Below the pieces are notes generated by a model, which was given only the letters and a program-made list of their open reading frames with translations, did no database searches and had not been told where the DNA came from. Below are positions 47,073-55,859 of a DNA stretch of 64,000 nt, in pieces. The translations under genes were made by a program, and so were the position numbers. Every line of letters begins with the position of its first letter. Position 1 is the first letter of the stretch. The stretch lies in contig NZ_JALKIM010000011.1 in NCBI RefSeq assembly GCF_023050945.1, positions 20,436-84,435 of the forward strand, given 5' to 3'. This stretch comes from Anaerobiospirillum sp. NML120448 (lineage in GTDB: Bacteria; Pseudomonadota; Gammaproteobacteria; Enterobacterales; Succinivibrionaceae).

Positions 47073-48664
47073 GGATAAAATCTCTGAAACTTAGTAGTTA
47101 GAATAATTCCTATAGGCTATAGCCTAGTAATGAAATTATATTATCACTCAGTTACTAGCATCTCAGCAAATTAATATTACTTAATAAGGTTGCCGTCTTA
47201 CTCAAGAAAGCACCACGCTTGAAATAAGGCCATTAACTTCCTTATGACTTGCTAAAGGCTACCCACACTGGCTTGTTTTATAGGCCTAATAAAAGAAAAG
47301 GCCCCTACCTAAACTTATCTTCCCATAGCTCTATATGCTGTCCCCTTATCCATAAGTACCTACAGTACCAACCTCTGATTAATTGGTTAAGTCCTAATAC
47401 TTGGTAAAGGCAGCATCGACTGAGAGCATTTCCTTATTGGTTATCTACTTTGCTTTACTGCTTAATAGGCACTACTACTGATTACTTAGCTAAGTCCTTG
47501 TTCTGTTTAAGAGCAGTAATGAGCTTGCAACCCTCTACTGCTGATATTGGCTCTTTGTCTCTTATACCCAGTAATATCCTATACTCTTATTCCCTTATTT
47601 TGATGGACGGCCTGTAATAACCGCTTTTAGCGCAGGCAAACTTTTAAACAGCTCTTAAGGACGCAACCACTGGACTGTTTAGCAAGGCCACTTCTTAGCA
47701 ATATCCCTAGGTTAAAGCTTTGGTAAAGGCTTTGGTCATAGCTTTTAGGAAATGATATTTACCAAGGGCTGTAAGGCTTTGTTTTGGTGGCTGGGGCGGC
47801 CTTGTTAGCAAAGGTGTACGGCTTTGTTGTTTATGTTGCTCTGTTAGCCAATAGTGTGCTGCTGTAAGAGCTCTTTTTCTCCACTACCCAGTAAGCCCCT
47901 ATCTTCTTATTCGTTTATTTTGAGCGACTGCTTTAATAGCTACTTTTAGTACAGCCATACTTTTAAACAGCTCTTAGGTACGTAAATACTGGGCTATTTT
48001 GCAAGGCCACCACTTAGCAATAGCCATTGGCTAAAGCTTTGGTAAGGGCTTTGGTCAGAGCCTTTAGGCAATGATGTTTTTATGGGGCGTATGGCTTTGT
48101 TAGCTAAAAGTACTATTTTAGGTAAGCCACACCTTGTAAGAGTGCGTTAATTGCGTTGCTTGTGAGCTTGGAGTTATGCAATGGCGCTGGTGAGCGGGCG
48201 CTTTTATGGGAGTTGCTAAATAGCTGTTTTGGTTGATAGCACGTGGAGTTGCTATGCTTGATAGCTTGTTTTTTTGGGTGGTAAGGGATTTGTTTTTACT
48301 GGTTTGTTGCTAACTGTGCATATATTCGTAATGGTGTTGAGGGGCTGGTTATTGGTTTTGGGTGAATTTTTTTGGGAAAGTGTTAGCAAAAAGGGCTTAT
48401 ACATGCGGTTTTGTTGAGATCAGGGGCTTATAATTTTTTTGTAGCTATGGATGGTGGTGGTGATTTTGGCTTATATAAGCCATTGGCGTGCTATTTTGTG
48501 GCTTTGTTTGTGTTGGTTTGACGCTTGAAAGGGTGATCTAGTTAACAAAAATTTACTTGGTTTTTAGAGAGTTTTTTAAGGCCAGTGCTATATTTTTGGC
48601 CACGGCAAGAGCCTATCTAAGCCGTTTCTTGCTAATTGCTGAATTGTTTTTTGGAGCTTATGTT
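47073..48664. other. 1.6-kb gene-free stretch left of the conjugation cluster
   Basis: No supported gene. It contains a diverged direct repeat (47547-47800 and 47867-48120). The last 400 bases are rich in GT and TTTG words. It probably includes the promoter for the trb cluster. Confidence 0.55.
47547..48120. repeat. Diverged direct repeat, ~255 bp, 320 bp apart
   Basis: The first copy (about 47547-47800) and the second (about 47867-48120) share CTTTTAAACAGCTCTTA, CAAGGCCAC, CTTAGCAATA, TAAAGCTTTGGTAA and GGCTTTGGTCA in the same order at an offset of 320 bases. Similarity is moderate and there is no reading frame. Confidence 0.7.
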
Positions 48665-49648
48665 ATGAGCGACCATATTATCTCTAACAACCAAAATCAC
48701 ATGTTTGACTCAGCTTATGATGAGCTGGGGTATAACAATCTCATGCGCAATTTTGGGCCACAAATTTGTCAAGCGCTAAGAGCACCTCATGTAAATGAGA
48801 TTATGCTCAATTGCGATGGCTCTTTGTTTGTAGAAGATAACACTGGCCGTATGAGCTCTTTAGGCACGCTCTCTAGCGCTCAAGGCAAGTCGATTATTCG
48901 TACTGCCGCTTCATTAAAGGGTATTGAAATTGATGCTAATAGTCCCATTGTTTCTTTAGAAATTCCTTTTGATGGTTCCCGCTTTGAGGGCTTATTGCCT
49001 CCATTAGTACGTAACCCTATTTTCTCCATTCGCCGTCATAATTGTTTAAAACTAACCTTAGCTGACTTAAGTAGTCGTGGCACTATCAGTGCTAAGCAAG
49101 TTTTAGTATTACAACAAGCCATCTGCGATCATAAATCTATCTTAGTCTCAGGAGCTACTGGTTCTGGTAAGACTACATTAATAAATGCCCTCATCAATGA
49201 AATTGAAACTCATTGTCCTAATGAGCGCATTATTACTATTGAAGATACTCCAGAGCTTAGTGTTAGCGCCCCTAATCATAGCTGTCTCTATACCAATGAC
49301 TATACTGATATGTCACGCTTAGTACGCAGCGCTTTACGATTAAGACCAGATAGAATTATTGTCGGAGAGGTACGTGGAGTGGAGGCTTTAGATTTGGTAG
49401 ATGCCTTATCTACTGGTCATAATGGTGGTTTATGTACCATTCATGCTGGCTCTCCTACTCAAGCCTTAGAGCGCCTTAACTTATTGATTTCAAGAAATAA
49501 ATCAGCACCTAACAACATTAATTCTCTTGTGGCGCAAGCTATAGAAGTCATAGTGCAAATTAAGCGTCAACCCCATCGCCATATTAGCGATATTGTTCAG
49601 TTGACTGGCTTAGATGGCACCTCCTATCAAGTGCACGCCTTGAATTAG
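48665..49648 (+). CDS. trbB: Conjugative transfer ATPase TrbB (VirB11 type)
   Basis: This 327-residue secretion ATPase has Walker A SGATGSGKTTLINALI, the Asp box IITIEDTPEL, Walker B DRIIVGEVRGVEAL and the His box GHNGGLCTIHAGS. It forms a cytoplasmic hexamer that powers pilus assembly and transfer. I chose ATG 48665 because GGAG lies eight bases upstream and the length matches TrbB of RP4; the frame is open to 48557, but the extra residues are unsupported. It is the first gene of a trb cluster in RP4 order. Confidence 0.94.
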   Translation: MSDHIISNNQNHMFDSAYDELGYNNLMRNFGPQICQALRAPHVNEIMLNCDGSLFVEDNTGRMSSLGTLSSAQGKSIIRTAASLKGIEIDANSPIVSLEIPFDGSRFEGLLPPLVRNPIFSIRRHNCLKLTLADLSSRGTISAKQVLVLQQAICDHKSILVSGATGSGKTTLINALINEIETHCPNERIITIEDTPELSVSAPNHSCLYTNDYTDMSRLVRSALRLRPDRIIVGEVRGVEALDLVDALSTGHNGGLCTIHAGSPTQALERLNLLISRNKSAPNNINSLVAQAIEVIVQIKRQPHRHISDIVQLTGLDGTSYQVHALN

Positions 49649-50004
49649 CTAACTGAATTTACAAGCCTGAACTTATTAGCCTTAACAACTTTAGCCTTAA
49701 CTTTAATTTTAGCCATGGCTTTTGCCATAGCTTTGGTTTGGCCTTGACTTGACATTTTCCTTGTACTTTAAAGCCTAGCAGGCAATTGATTAGTTAGCTG
49801 GTATTTAAACTTTTTTTGTTTGTATTTGGAACTTAAAACTAGATTTTAAGGGCCTAGGGATGCTTTTGCCTTGAAAACATCAATTTGTTGGTTAGTGCAT
49901 CAGCTTATATGGCTGAGCACCGTGGTTCCGCCTTGAAATGGCTGCTTATGTAGTTAATTTCATGGACTGTCTGTTACGTAACTTATTAAATCCGAGTAAT
50001 TGCT
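49649..50004. other. Spacer between trbB and trbC
   Basis: 356 bases of low-complexity sequence (TTAGCCTTAACAACTTTAGCC and GCCATGGCTTTTGCCATAGC words, read in part). No gene. Trb genes are usually adjacent, so the gap is unusual. Confidence 0.55.
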
Positions 50005-50379
50005 ATGTTTTACTTAAACAATATCAAGCGCTTTATAGCAGTACCTTATATTTCTGCAAAGTCACTTCTTTTGTTAGGACTGCTTACTACTTTACTTGTA
50101 CTTAACAACCATGCCTGGGCCTCAACCTCAGGAGTCTCTTCGGTTTTACCTTATGAGGCCTGGCTATTCATGTTTCAAAAATCTCTAACAGGCCCTGTTG
50201 CCTTTTCTGTAGCACTAATTGGTATTGTCATTAGTGGTGCCACCTTAATCTTAATGGGTGGTGAAATATCGACTTTTGTTCGCACCATTATCTACATCAT
50301 TATGGTTATGACCCTACTTATTGGTGCTAACTCTTTAATGACCAACTTCTTTAACGGAGCCTCTATTGGTCTTAGTTAA
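50005..50379 (+). CDS. trbC: Prepilin TrbC (VirB2 type)
   Basis: The 124-residue protein has a long signal region ending at HAWA. Two hydrophobic segments follow (GPVAFSVALIGIVISGATLI and VRTIIYIIMVMTLLIGAN), the layout of VirB2/TrbC pilins. RP4 TrbC is processed and cyclised to form the conjugative pilus. It is followed by a 416-base spacer. Confidence 0.88.
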   Translation: MFYLNNIKRFIAVPYISAKSLLLLGLLTTLLVLNNHAWASTSGVSSVLPYEAWLFMFQKSLTGPVAFSVALIGIVISGATLILMGGEISTFVRTIIYIIMVMTLLIGANSLMTNFFNGASIGLS

Positions 50380-50795
50380 GAGCTCTGCTCACTAACAACA
50401 ATCTTAGCTAAATGCAGCGCTTCCCAGCTCACATATTCACTAACAACATTAACAAAAAGCTGCCTGGTGCCAGCAGCCAACTGGCAGGTGCCAACTGGCA
50501 CAGACAAAGGGCAGCAGACCAATCATAGCCTAGCATTGCTATCTTGCCTGGTATGGTCAGCCCTGGAGCTTAGATCTTAGAGCTTGGGCTGTGAGTTTGG
50601 GACTTAAAGATTGCTTTGCCATGTAAGCCTGTAAGTTTAGGTAGAACGAGCAGGCTTTCCAAGACGCAAGGCACTTACTGACATGTTAGCTAATTAATAC
50701 TTCCAACTTAACTTTGGTATTTGGTGGGTGCATCTTGATAGGCTTAAAGGTGCACCTTTTTACAGTGATTCAATTGTAATTGGGCAGAGGCGGCA
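50380..50795. other. Spacer between trbC and trbD
   Basis: 416 bases with no gene. Contains short repeats such as GGTGCCAGCAGCCAACTGGC near 50465-50500. Confidence 0.5.
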
Positions 50796-51089
50796 GTGAG
50801 TAACCATCGTATTTATCACTCTTTAGGTAATAACAATCAAATGTTTGGTTGTGATAGAGAGTTGTTTTTAATCAACATTCTAACTTGTGGCACTTTTGCT
50901 TTTTTAGCCATGGATTTAGTTATCACTATTAGCATGGTGGTAATTGGCTTTTTCAATTTTGCTTTGCTCGTACATATGGGCAAAAAAGACATGCTGCTAC
51001 ATCACATTTATATCAGGCAGTTGCGCTATCACATGTATTACCAAGCACAAAGTTCCTGGCATTGCAGCTCTTTTAAAGTTTATCGCTAA
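50796..51089 (+). CDS. trbD: Conjugative transfer protein TrbD (VirB3 type)
   Basis: The 97-residue inner-membrane protein begins at GTG 50796 with AGAGG upstream. It has the charged RIYHSLG start, the family cysteine/arginine CDREL, and two adjacent membrane segments. VirB3 proteins join the VirB4 ATPase in the inner-membrane complex, and the VirB4 homologue follows 27 bases later. Confidence 0.85.
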   Translation: MSNHRIYHSLGNNNQMFGCDRELFLINILTCGTFAFLAMDLVITISMVVIGFFNFALLVHMGKKDMLLHHIYIRQLRYHMYYQAQSSWHCSSFKVYR

Positions 51090-51116
51090 CTAAGTTAAAA
51101 AATTTAAGGATAAATC

Positions 51117-53882
51117 ATGTTAACTCTTTGTTTTCAGGCCTCTTTAATTGCCTGCGCCTGGTGTCTATTACTGGGATTGTTAGTGATGAGACGCTCTAAG
51201 ATTATTACCAGCAAAGCAAACACTAGAGCCTCAGTAAGTGATCTCTTGGACTATGCTGTTCTTGAGGATGATGTGGTTATTCTCAAGTCTGGAGCAATAT
51301 TACGCTGCTATGAATTAGAAGTGCCAGATATGTCGAATATGACTGATACTCAAATTGAGCACTTGTATAAGCTTAATCAAAAAGCCCTATTAAAGCTGTG
51401 TAACAATTTTTGCCTACAAATAGACGTAATACGCAATAAGGATCATGGTTATTTGCCTAATTTAGAGCATGACCATGAGGTACTGTGCGATATCGAACAG
51501 AAGAGAGCAGAGCTTTTTATGAAAGAAGGCTCATTGCATACTCGTATTATTATGTCCATTACCTATCTTCCTGAGGGTAGCCATAGCCGCAAAATTGATA
51601 AATTAGTCTTACAAGACTTTAACAACGCTAACCAATACGAAGCGGTTAAAAACCTCATTAACGAGTTTAAAGGTGTATGCCAAAGCGTAATCGACACTTT
51701 AGAGTTGACTATGCAAGTACGCCCTTTAGGTAAAGAGCAGCTAGACGAAGCTTTTATTAAAGCTAAGGCCCAAGGCCTGGCCCAGAGCCAGAGCCATGGC
51801 TCTGGCATGGGCTGTGGCCATGGCAATGGCAATGGCAATGGCGGTAGAGCTCGAGTAAGGCATGGGGTGGTAAACAATGAGTTACTGTCCTTTATTAACC
51901 AATGTGTCTGCGCTAAGGAGCAAAAGATTGCTCACCCTGGAGCACATGTTTTCTTAGATAGCGTTCTTAGCAATTACGATATTATCAACGGCGATACTCC
52001 TAAGGTTGATAACAAACTACTCTCCATTATTGCTATTGAGGGATTACCTTCTTATAGCCATGAGGGCATGTTAAATGCTCTGGGAACTTTGCCTTTTTGC
52101 TATCGCTACAACACCCGTTTCATCTACTTTGACCAGCTAAAGAGTAGAAATTTACTAAGCAAATACCGTCGCTTCTGGGCTCAAAAGTCCAAGGGCTTTA
52201 TGGCTCAGCTCTTTAATTTAGAAAATGCCCGTGTTAACCAAAATGCCTTAGATCAAATGCATGATATTGATGAGGCAACCAGAGCTTTGGATAACAATGA
52301 AGTGGTTTTTGGCTCTTATAGTGCCTGCCTTATCTTGGCTGATGAGAGCTACGAGCGCTTAATTAATAAAACAAAATTAGCTATTAAGGCTATTGAAAGC
52401 ACCAGTTTATGCGCCCGTGTTGAAACTTTAAATGCCTTTGATGCTTATTTGGGAACACTTCCTGGCCATTTCTTTGAAAACTTACGCCGTCCTATTGTTT
52501 CTCAAGATGTGCTCTTAGACATGATTCCTCTATCTTTACCTGTTAAAGGTGAGCGCTATTGCCCGAACAATATGTATGGCCCTGAGCGCTCCCCATTAAT
52601 GCAGGTTAGAACTACAGGTCAGAGCTGCTATTACCTTAATTTGCATGATAGTGACCTTGGCAACACCTTAGTTATCGGCCCTACAGGAGCAGGTAAGTCA
52701 GTATTCTTAGGTAGTCTGATTTTAAACTTATCCCGTTATCGTGATATGAGACTATTTGTTTTTGATAAAGGCTGCTCTTTTTATGCCCTGACTAAAGCCT
52801 TAAATGGACAGCATATTACCTTTAATAACTCTCAAGCCATGCTCTGCCCTTTATACAAGTTAGAGAGCGAACTAGATTGCGATTATGCTTTATCGTTCTT
52901 AGAGCTGCTCTTAGAGCTCAATGACTACCATATTAACCCTAGTGAAAAGAATGAGCTGATTGAGTGTCTTCATATTCTCAAAGGCAAAGAACCAAGTGAG
53001 CGCAGCTTAAGTGAATTACATTTAACTTTAGCTTCTCGCCCTTTAAAAGAAGCTCTTGCTCCTTACACCAAGGTTAATGCTCAACATTGCATTTTAGATG
53101 GCTCTCGTAATTTAGCTATAGGACATGGCCTATGTACTTTTGAGTGTGCTGATATTTTCAAATCCTCAAGTGCATTTTCTCTACCTGTTTTAAAACAAGT
53201 ATTCCACTTACTACAAGAGCAATTTGATGGCCACCCAGGAGCCATTATTTTAGATGAGGCCTGGCTCATGCTCCAAGATGAGCATTTTGCCAGTGAGCTA
53301 ATTAAGTGGTTTAAGACCTTACGTAAATACAATGTGATGGTCATTTTGGCTACTCAATCCTTAAGCGACCTACAAAGCTCACCTCATTTTCTCAACCTTT
53401 TAGAGTGTGCCAAGACTAGAGTTTACTTAGCTAACTATGATGCTAATACCCAAGCCTTGCATGACACCTATGAATTAATGGGTTTGAGTGATAGCGAAAT
53501 TACCAAGATAGCCAATGGAGTACCTAAAAAGGACTATTACTTTGTTAAAGGCGATCAACGCATCATGTTTAATCTTTTGATGTCTAAAGAAGAGCTTAAC
53601 TTATTAAGCTTTGCAGGCGATCACCAAGTAGCACTTATTGACGAGCTATACCGTCGTTTTGGCCCTAACTTCTATCACTACTATAAGCAGTTTGGAGCCA
53701 AGGCCCTAGCCTCTTATGATCTCAACAGCCTCATTAATAAGCTCAACGCCTATGAACAAGAGCAGCACCTCAAGGCAATGCCTGCGCAAGTGCCAGCTCA
53801 AGAGCAAAAGCAAGAGCAGAAGCCGACACTTGATCATAAACAAAAGCAAAGAGCTAACTCAGATATTGCCTACAGCGCTTAA
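51117..53882 (+). CDS. trbE: Conjugative transfer ATPase TrbE (VirB4 type)
   Basis: The 921-residue ATPase starts with a membrane segment (SLIACAWCLLLGLLVMRR). It carries Walker A IGPTGAGKSVFLGSL (about 520), Walker B GAIILDEAWLML (about 708) and LATQSLSDLQSS after it. VirB4 proteins energise pilus biogenesis. Residues about 220-250 form a low-complexity insert (SQSHGSGMGCGHGNGNGNGG) not expected in the family. The C-terminus also ends in a Gln/Lys-rich tail (QVPAQEQKQEQKPTLDHKQK). The next gene starts 20 bases later. Confidence 0.94.
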   Translation: MLTLCFQASLIACAWCLLLGLLVMRRSKIITSKANTRASVSDLLDYAVLEDDVVILKSGAILRCYELEVPDMSNMTDTQIEHLYKLNQKALLKLCNNFCLQIDVIRNKDHGYLPNLEHDHEVLCDIEQKRAELFMKEGSLHTRIIMSITYLPEGSHSRKIDKLVLQDFNNANQYEAVKNLINEFKGVCQSVIDTLELTMQVRPLGKEQLDEAFIKAKAQGLAQSQSHGSGMGCGHGNGNGNGGRARVRHGVVNNELLSFINQCVCAKEQKIAHPGAHVFLDSVLSNYDIINGDTPKVDNKLLSIIAIEGLPSYSHEGMLNALGTLPFCYRYNTRFIYFDQLKSRNLLSKYRRFWAQKSKGFMAQLFNLENARVNQNALDQMHDIDEATRALDNNEVVFGSYSACLILADESYERLINKTKLAIKAIESTSLCARVETLNAFDAYLGTLPGHFFENLRRPIVSQDVLLDMIPLSLPVKGERYCPNNMYGPERSPLMQVRTTGQSCYYLNLHDSDLGNTLVIGPTGAGKSVFLGSLILNLSRYRDMRLFVFDKGCSFYALTKALNGQHITFNNSQAMLCPLYKLESELDCDYALSFLELLLELNDYHINPSEKNELIECLHILKGKEPSERSLSELHLTLASRPLKEALAPYTKVNAQHCILDGSRNLAIGHGLCTFECADIFKSSSAFSLPVLKQVFHLLQEQFDGHPGAIILDEAWLMLQDEHFASELIKWFKTLRKYNVMVILATQSLSDLQSSPHFLNLLECAKTRVYLANYDANTQALHDTYELMGLSDSEITKIANGVPKKDYYFVKGDQRIMFNLLMSKEELNLLSFAGDHQVALIDELYRRFGPNFYHYYKQFGAKALASYDLNSLINKLNAYEQEQHLKAMPAQVPAQEQKQEQKPTLDHKQKQRANSDIAYSA

Positions 53883-53902
53883 TTCTACTAAAGGTCAAGC
53901 CT

Positions 53903-55831
53903 ATGTTAACTAAGCCAAACCAGAGCAAGGCTAGTACTTGCTTTGATGAAGTGCCATTAATAAGTATTGATTACTTTAAATATGATTACCAAGATTGCAC
54001 TTTATCCTTAACAGCTACCTTTAACCAAGCTACACAAGACCAGGCCCAAGCCCATGACCAGCCAGAGCAACAACAGCAGCCACAGTCTCAGGCTCAGCAA
54101 CTGCAACAACAGCAGCTGCCACAGCTACAGCAAGAGCTGCCGCTACGGCAACAGCAGCTACCAAAGCTAAAGCTACGGCAACAGCCGCTGCAAAAGCAGC
54201 TGCTGCTGCCAAAACAACCAGCAGAGTCAGAGCAGCACGAGCAGCACGCCTCTGTTCAGGCTCAAGATATTGTCAGAGCTAAGGATATGGCCTTGGCCAA
54301 GGCCAGGGCCAGGGCCCAAGTACCTGATTCAGCTCAGGCTCTGGCCCAGGCTATAGCTCAGGTTCAAAAGGTAACTAAGCAGCATAACGCTAAAAGAACT
54401 ACCAAGGGTGCTGCCAGAGGTTTAAAGAATCTTACCTTACAAGATTTAGCTGAGGGTAAAAAGGCTCCCCTAGCACTGCCATCAACTCGTCATGCTCAAG
54501 TGGTACTGCCTATAGGACGGCACTTAGAGCGGCTACAAAAGCTTGATGTGGCTAATGAGCCTCTTGCCATGCAAACTTTTAAGGCCACTTACCAACAGGA
54601 TACAGAAGATCTAGGGCGACACTTATTTAAATCATTAGGGACTGAGGCTACTTTTGTCTCTTCTCAAAACTTAGGGCCTGCTCCTGCGTGCGATGTCATT
54701 ATTACTGATGCCTATGCTAAGGCCAAAGCCCAAGAGCAATTGGATTTATTGGGCCAATACCTAAAGGTAGGCGCTCATGACACTGCCACAGCCCAGCACT
54801 TTACAACTATCAAGGACAAGATACAGGCTAAAAGCCAGCACTATAACGAGCTTAATATCAAGCTCAAGCTTGATAGCCGTAGTAAGCAACAGCTCAGTAT
54901 TTATCTTGATAGCCCTAATACAGAACCAAACTACAGCCTAGATCCCGCCTTGGATCTATGGTGTAAGAAATTTCTTTTTACTATTAACTACAAGGATGTC
55001 TATATGAAGTGCTTAAACTCCTCACATCATCATGGCTCTTACCAGGGCCAAGACTTAGATCTCATGGAAAGCTCAGATCAAGGCTATAGCCAAGCTAAGA
55101 GCCAGGGCCGCACCCCCAATCATAGTAAGGGCAAAAAAGAGCGTGAGCTTAATAGCAGCAACTCTAACCATATACCTTTTGCTCTTAACAGCACTCAAAA
55201 GCGCAATATTGAGCTAAGTGCCTTTAAAGGCTCTATTAGCAATACTGCCATACTCTTTATTTCTTTAGGCTTTGCTTTTCTCTCTTTGGCAGCTTTTATC
55301 TCCCGCTCTATGGATACTACTGTAGTTCCTTATGTGGTAACTGTTGATACCCATGGTGTAGTGAGAGCCCAAGGCACTATTGATGAAAAGACCGACTATA
55401 TGAAGAGTGTACCAGAGCAGGTGATTAGCTCCCAGCTATGCAACTTTATTAGCGATATGCGTATGGTTACTCCTGACAAGAATATGCAAAAGAAAGCACT
55501 AAGCCATGTTTTCTCTTGTCTCAAGCGTGATTCTAAAGTCTTTAACCAACTACAAAGCACTTTTGAAAAGTCTAACCCTCTTGATCCTCAGGACAAACAA
55601 GAGGTGCAAGTTGAGATTGCCAATGTTATTCCTTTAGACCATTACACCTATCAAATTGATTGGTTAGAAAAGCGCACCAATAGTGATGATCTCTACAGCC
55701 ACAATCAAAAGATGCGCGCTTTGGTATCTTATGAAATCACTGCTGGCTACTACCAAGATCCTAATTTATTGATGCTCAACCCACTAAATCTTTTTATTAA
55801 AGAATTAGTGGTCACCCCAATTATTGCCTAA
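53903..55831 (+). CDS. trbF: TrbF (VirB8 type) with a long Gln/Ala-rich N-terminal extension
   Basis: The last ~210 residues are a TrbF: one membrane segment (TAILFISLGFAFLSLAAFIS), then VVPYVVTVDTHGVVRAQG and a VirB8-like periplasmic fold with WLEKRTN and VSYEITAGYY. RP4 TrbF is about 260 residues; this one has 642. The extra ~400 residues are cytoplasmic and include a Gln-rich stretch (residues about 45-115, QLQQQQLPQLQQELPLRQQQ) and an Ala/Gln stretch. The Gln-rich DNA is also open in another frame, where it reads Ala/Thr/Lys-rich, so compensating frameshifts are possible. Confidence 0.85.
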   Translation: MLTKPNQSKASTCFDEVPLISIDYFKYDYQDCTLSLTATFNQATQDQAQAHDQPEQQQQPQSQAQQLQQQQLPQLQQELPLRQQQLPKLKLRQQPLQKQLLLPKQPAESEQHEQHASVQAQDIVRAKDMALAKARARAQVPDSAQALAQAIAQVQKVTKQHNAKRTTKGAARGLKNLTLQDLAEGKKAPLALPSTRHAQVVLPIGRHLERLQKLDVANEPLAMQTFKATYQQDTEDLGRHLFKSLGTEATFVSSQNLGPAPACDVIITDAYAKAKAQEQLDLLGQYLKVGAHDTATAQHFTTIKDKIQAKSQHYNELNIKLKLDSRSKQQLSIYLDSPNTEPNYSLDPALDLWCKKFLFTINYKDVYMKCLNSSHHHGSYQGQDLDLMESSDQGYSQAKSQGRTPNHSKGKKERELNSSNSNHIPFALNSTQKRNIELSAFKGSISNTAILFISLGFAFLSLAAFISRSMDTTVVPYVVTVDTHGVVRAQGTIDEKTDYMKSVPEQVISSQLCNFISDMRMVTPDKNMQKKALSHVFSCLKRDSKVFNQLQSTFEKSNPLDPQDKQEVQVEIANVIPLDHYTYQIDWLEKRTNSDDLYSHNQKMRALVSYEITAGYYQDPNLLMLNPLNLFIKELVVTPIIA

Positions 55832-55859
55832 AGCTCACAGATAGGAGAAGCGGCTAACT

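Noticed and set aside
54030..54212. Minus-strand Ala/Val-rich open frame
   Set aside because: Arises from CAG/GCA repeats on the opposite strand of trbF; no start signal.
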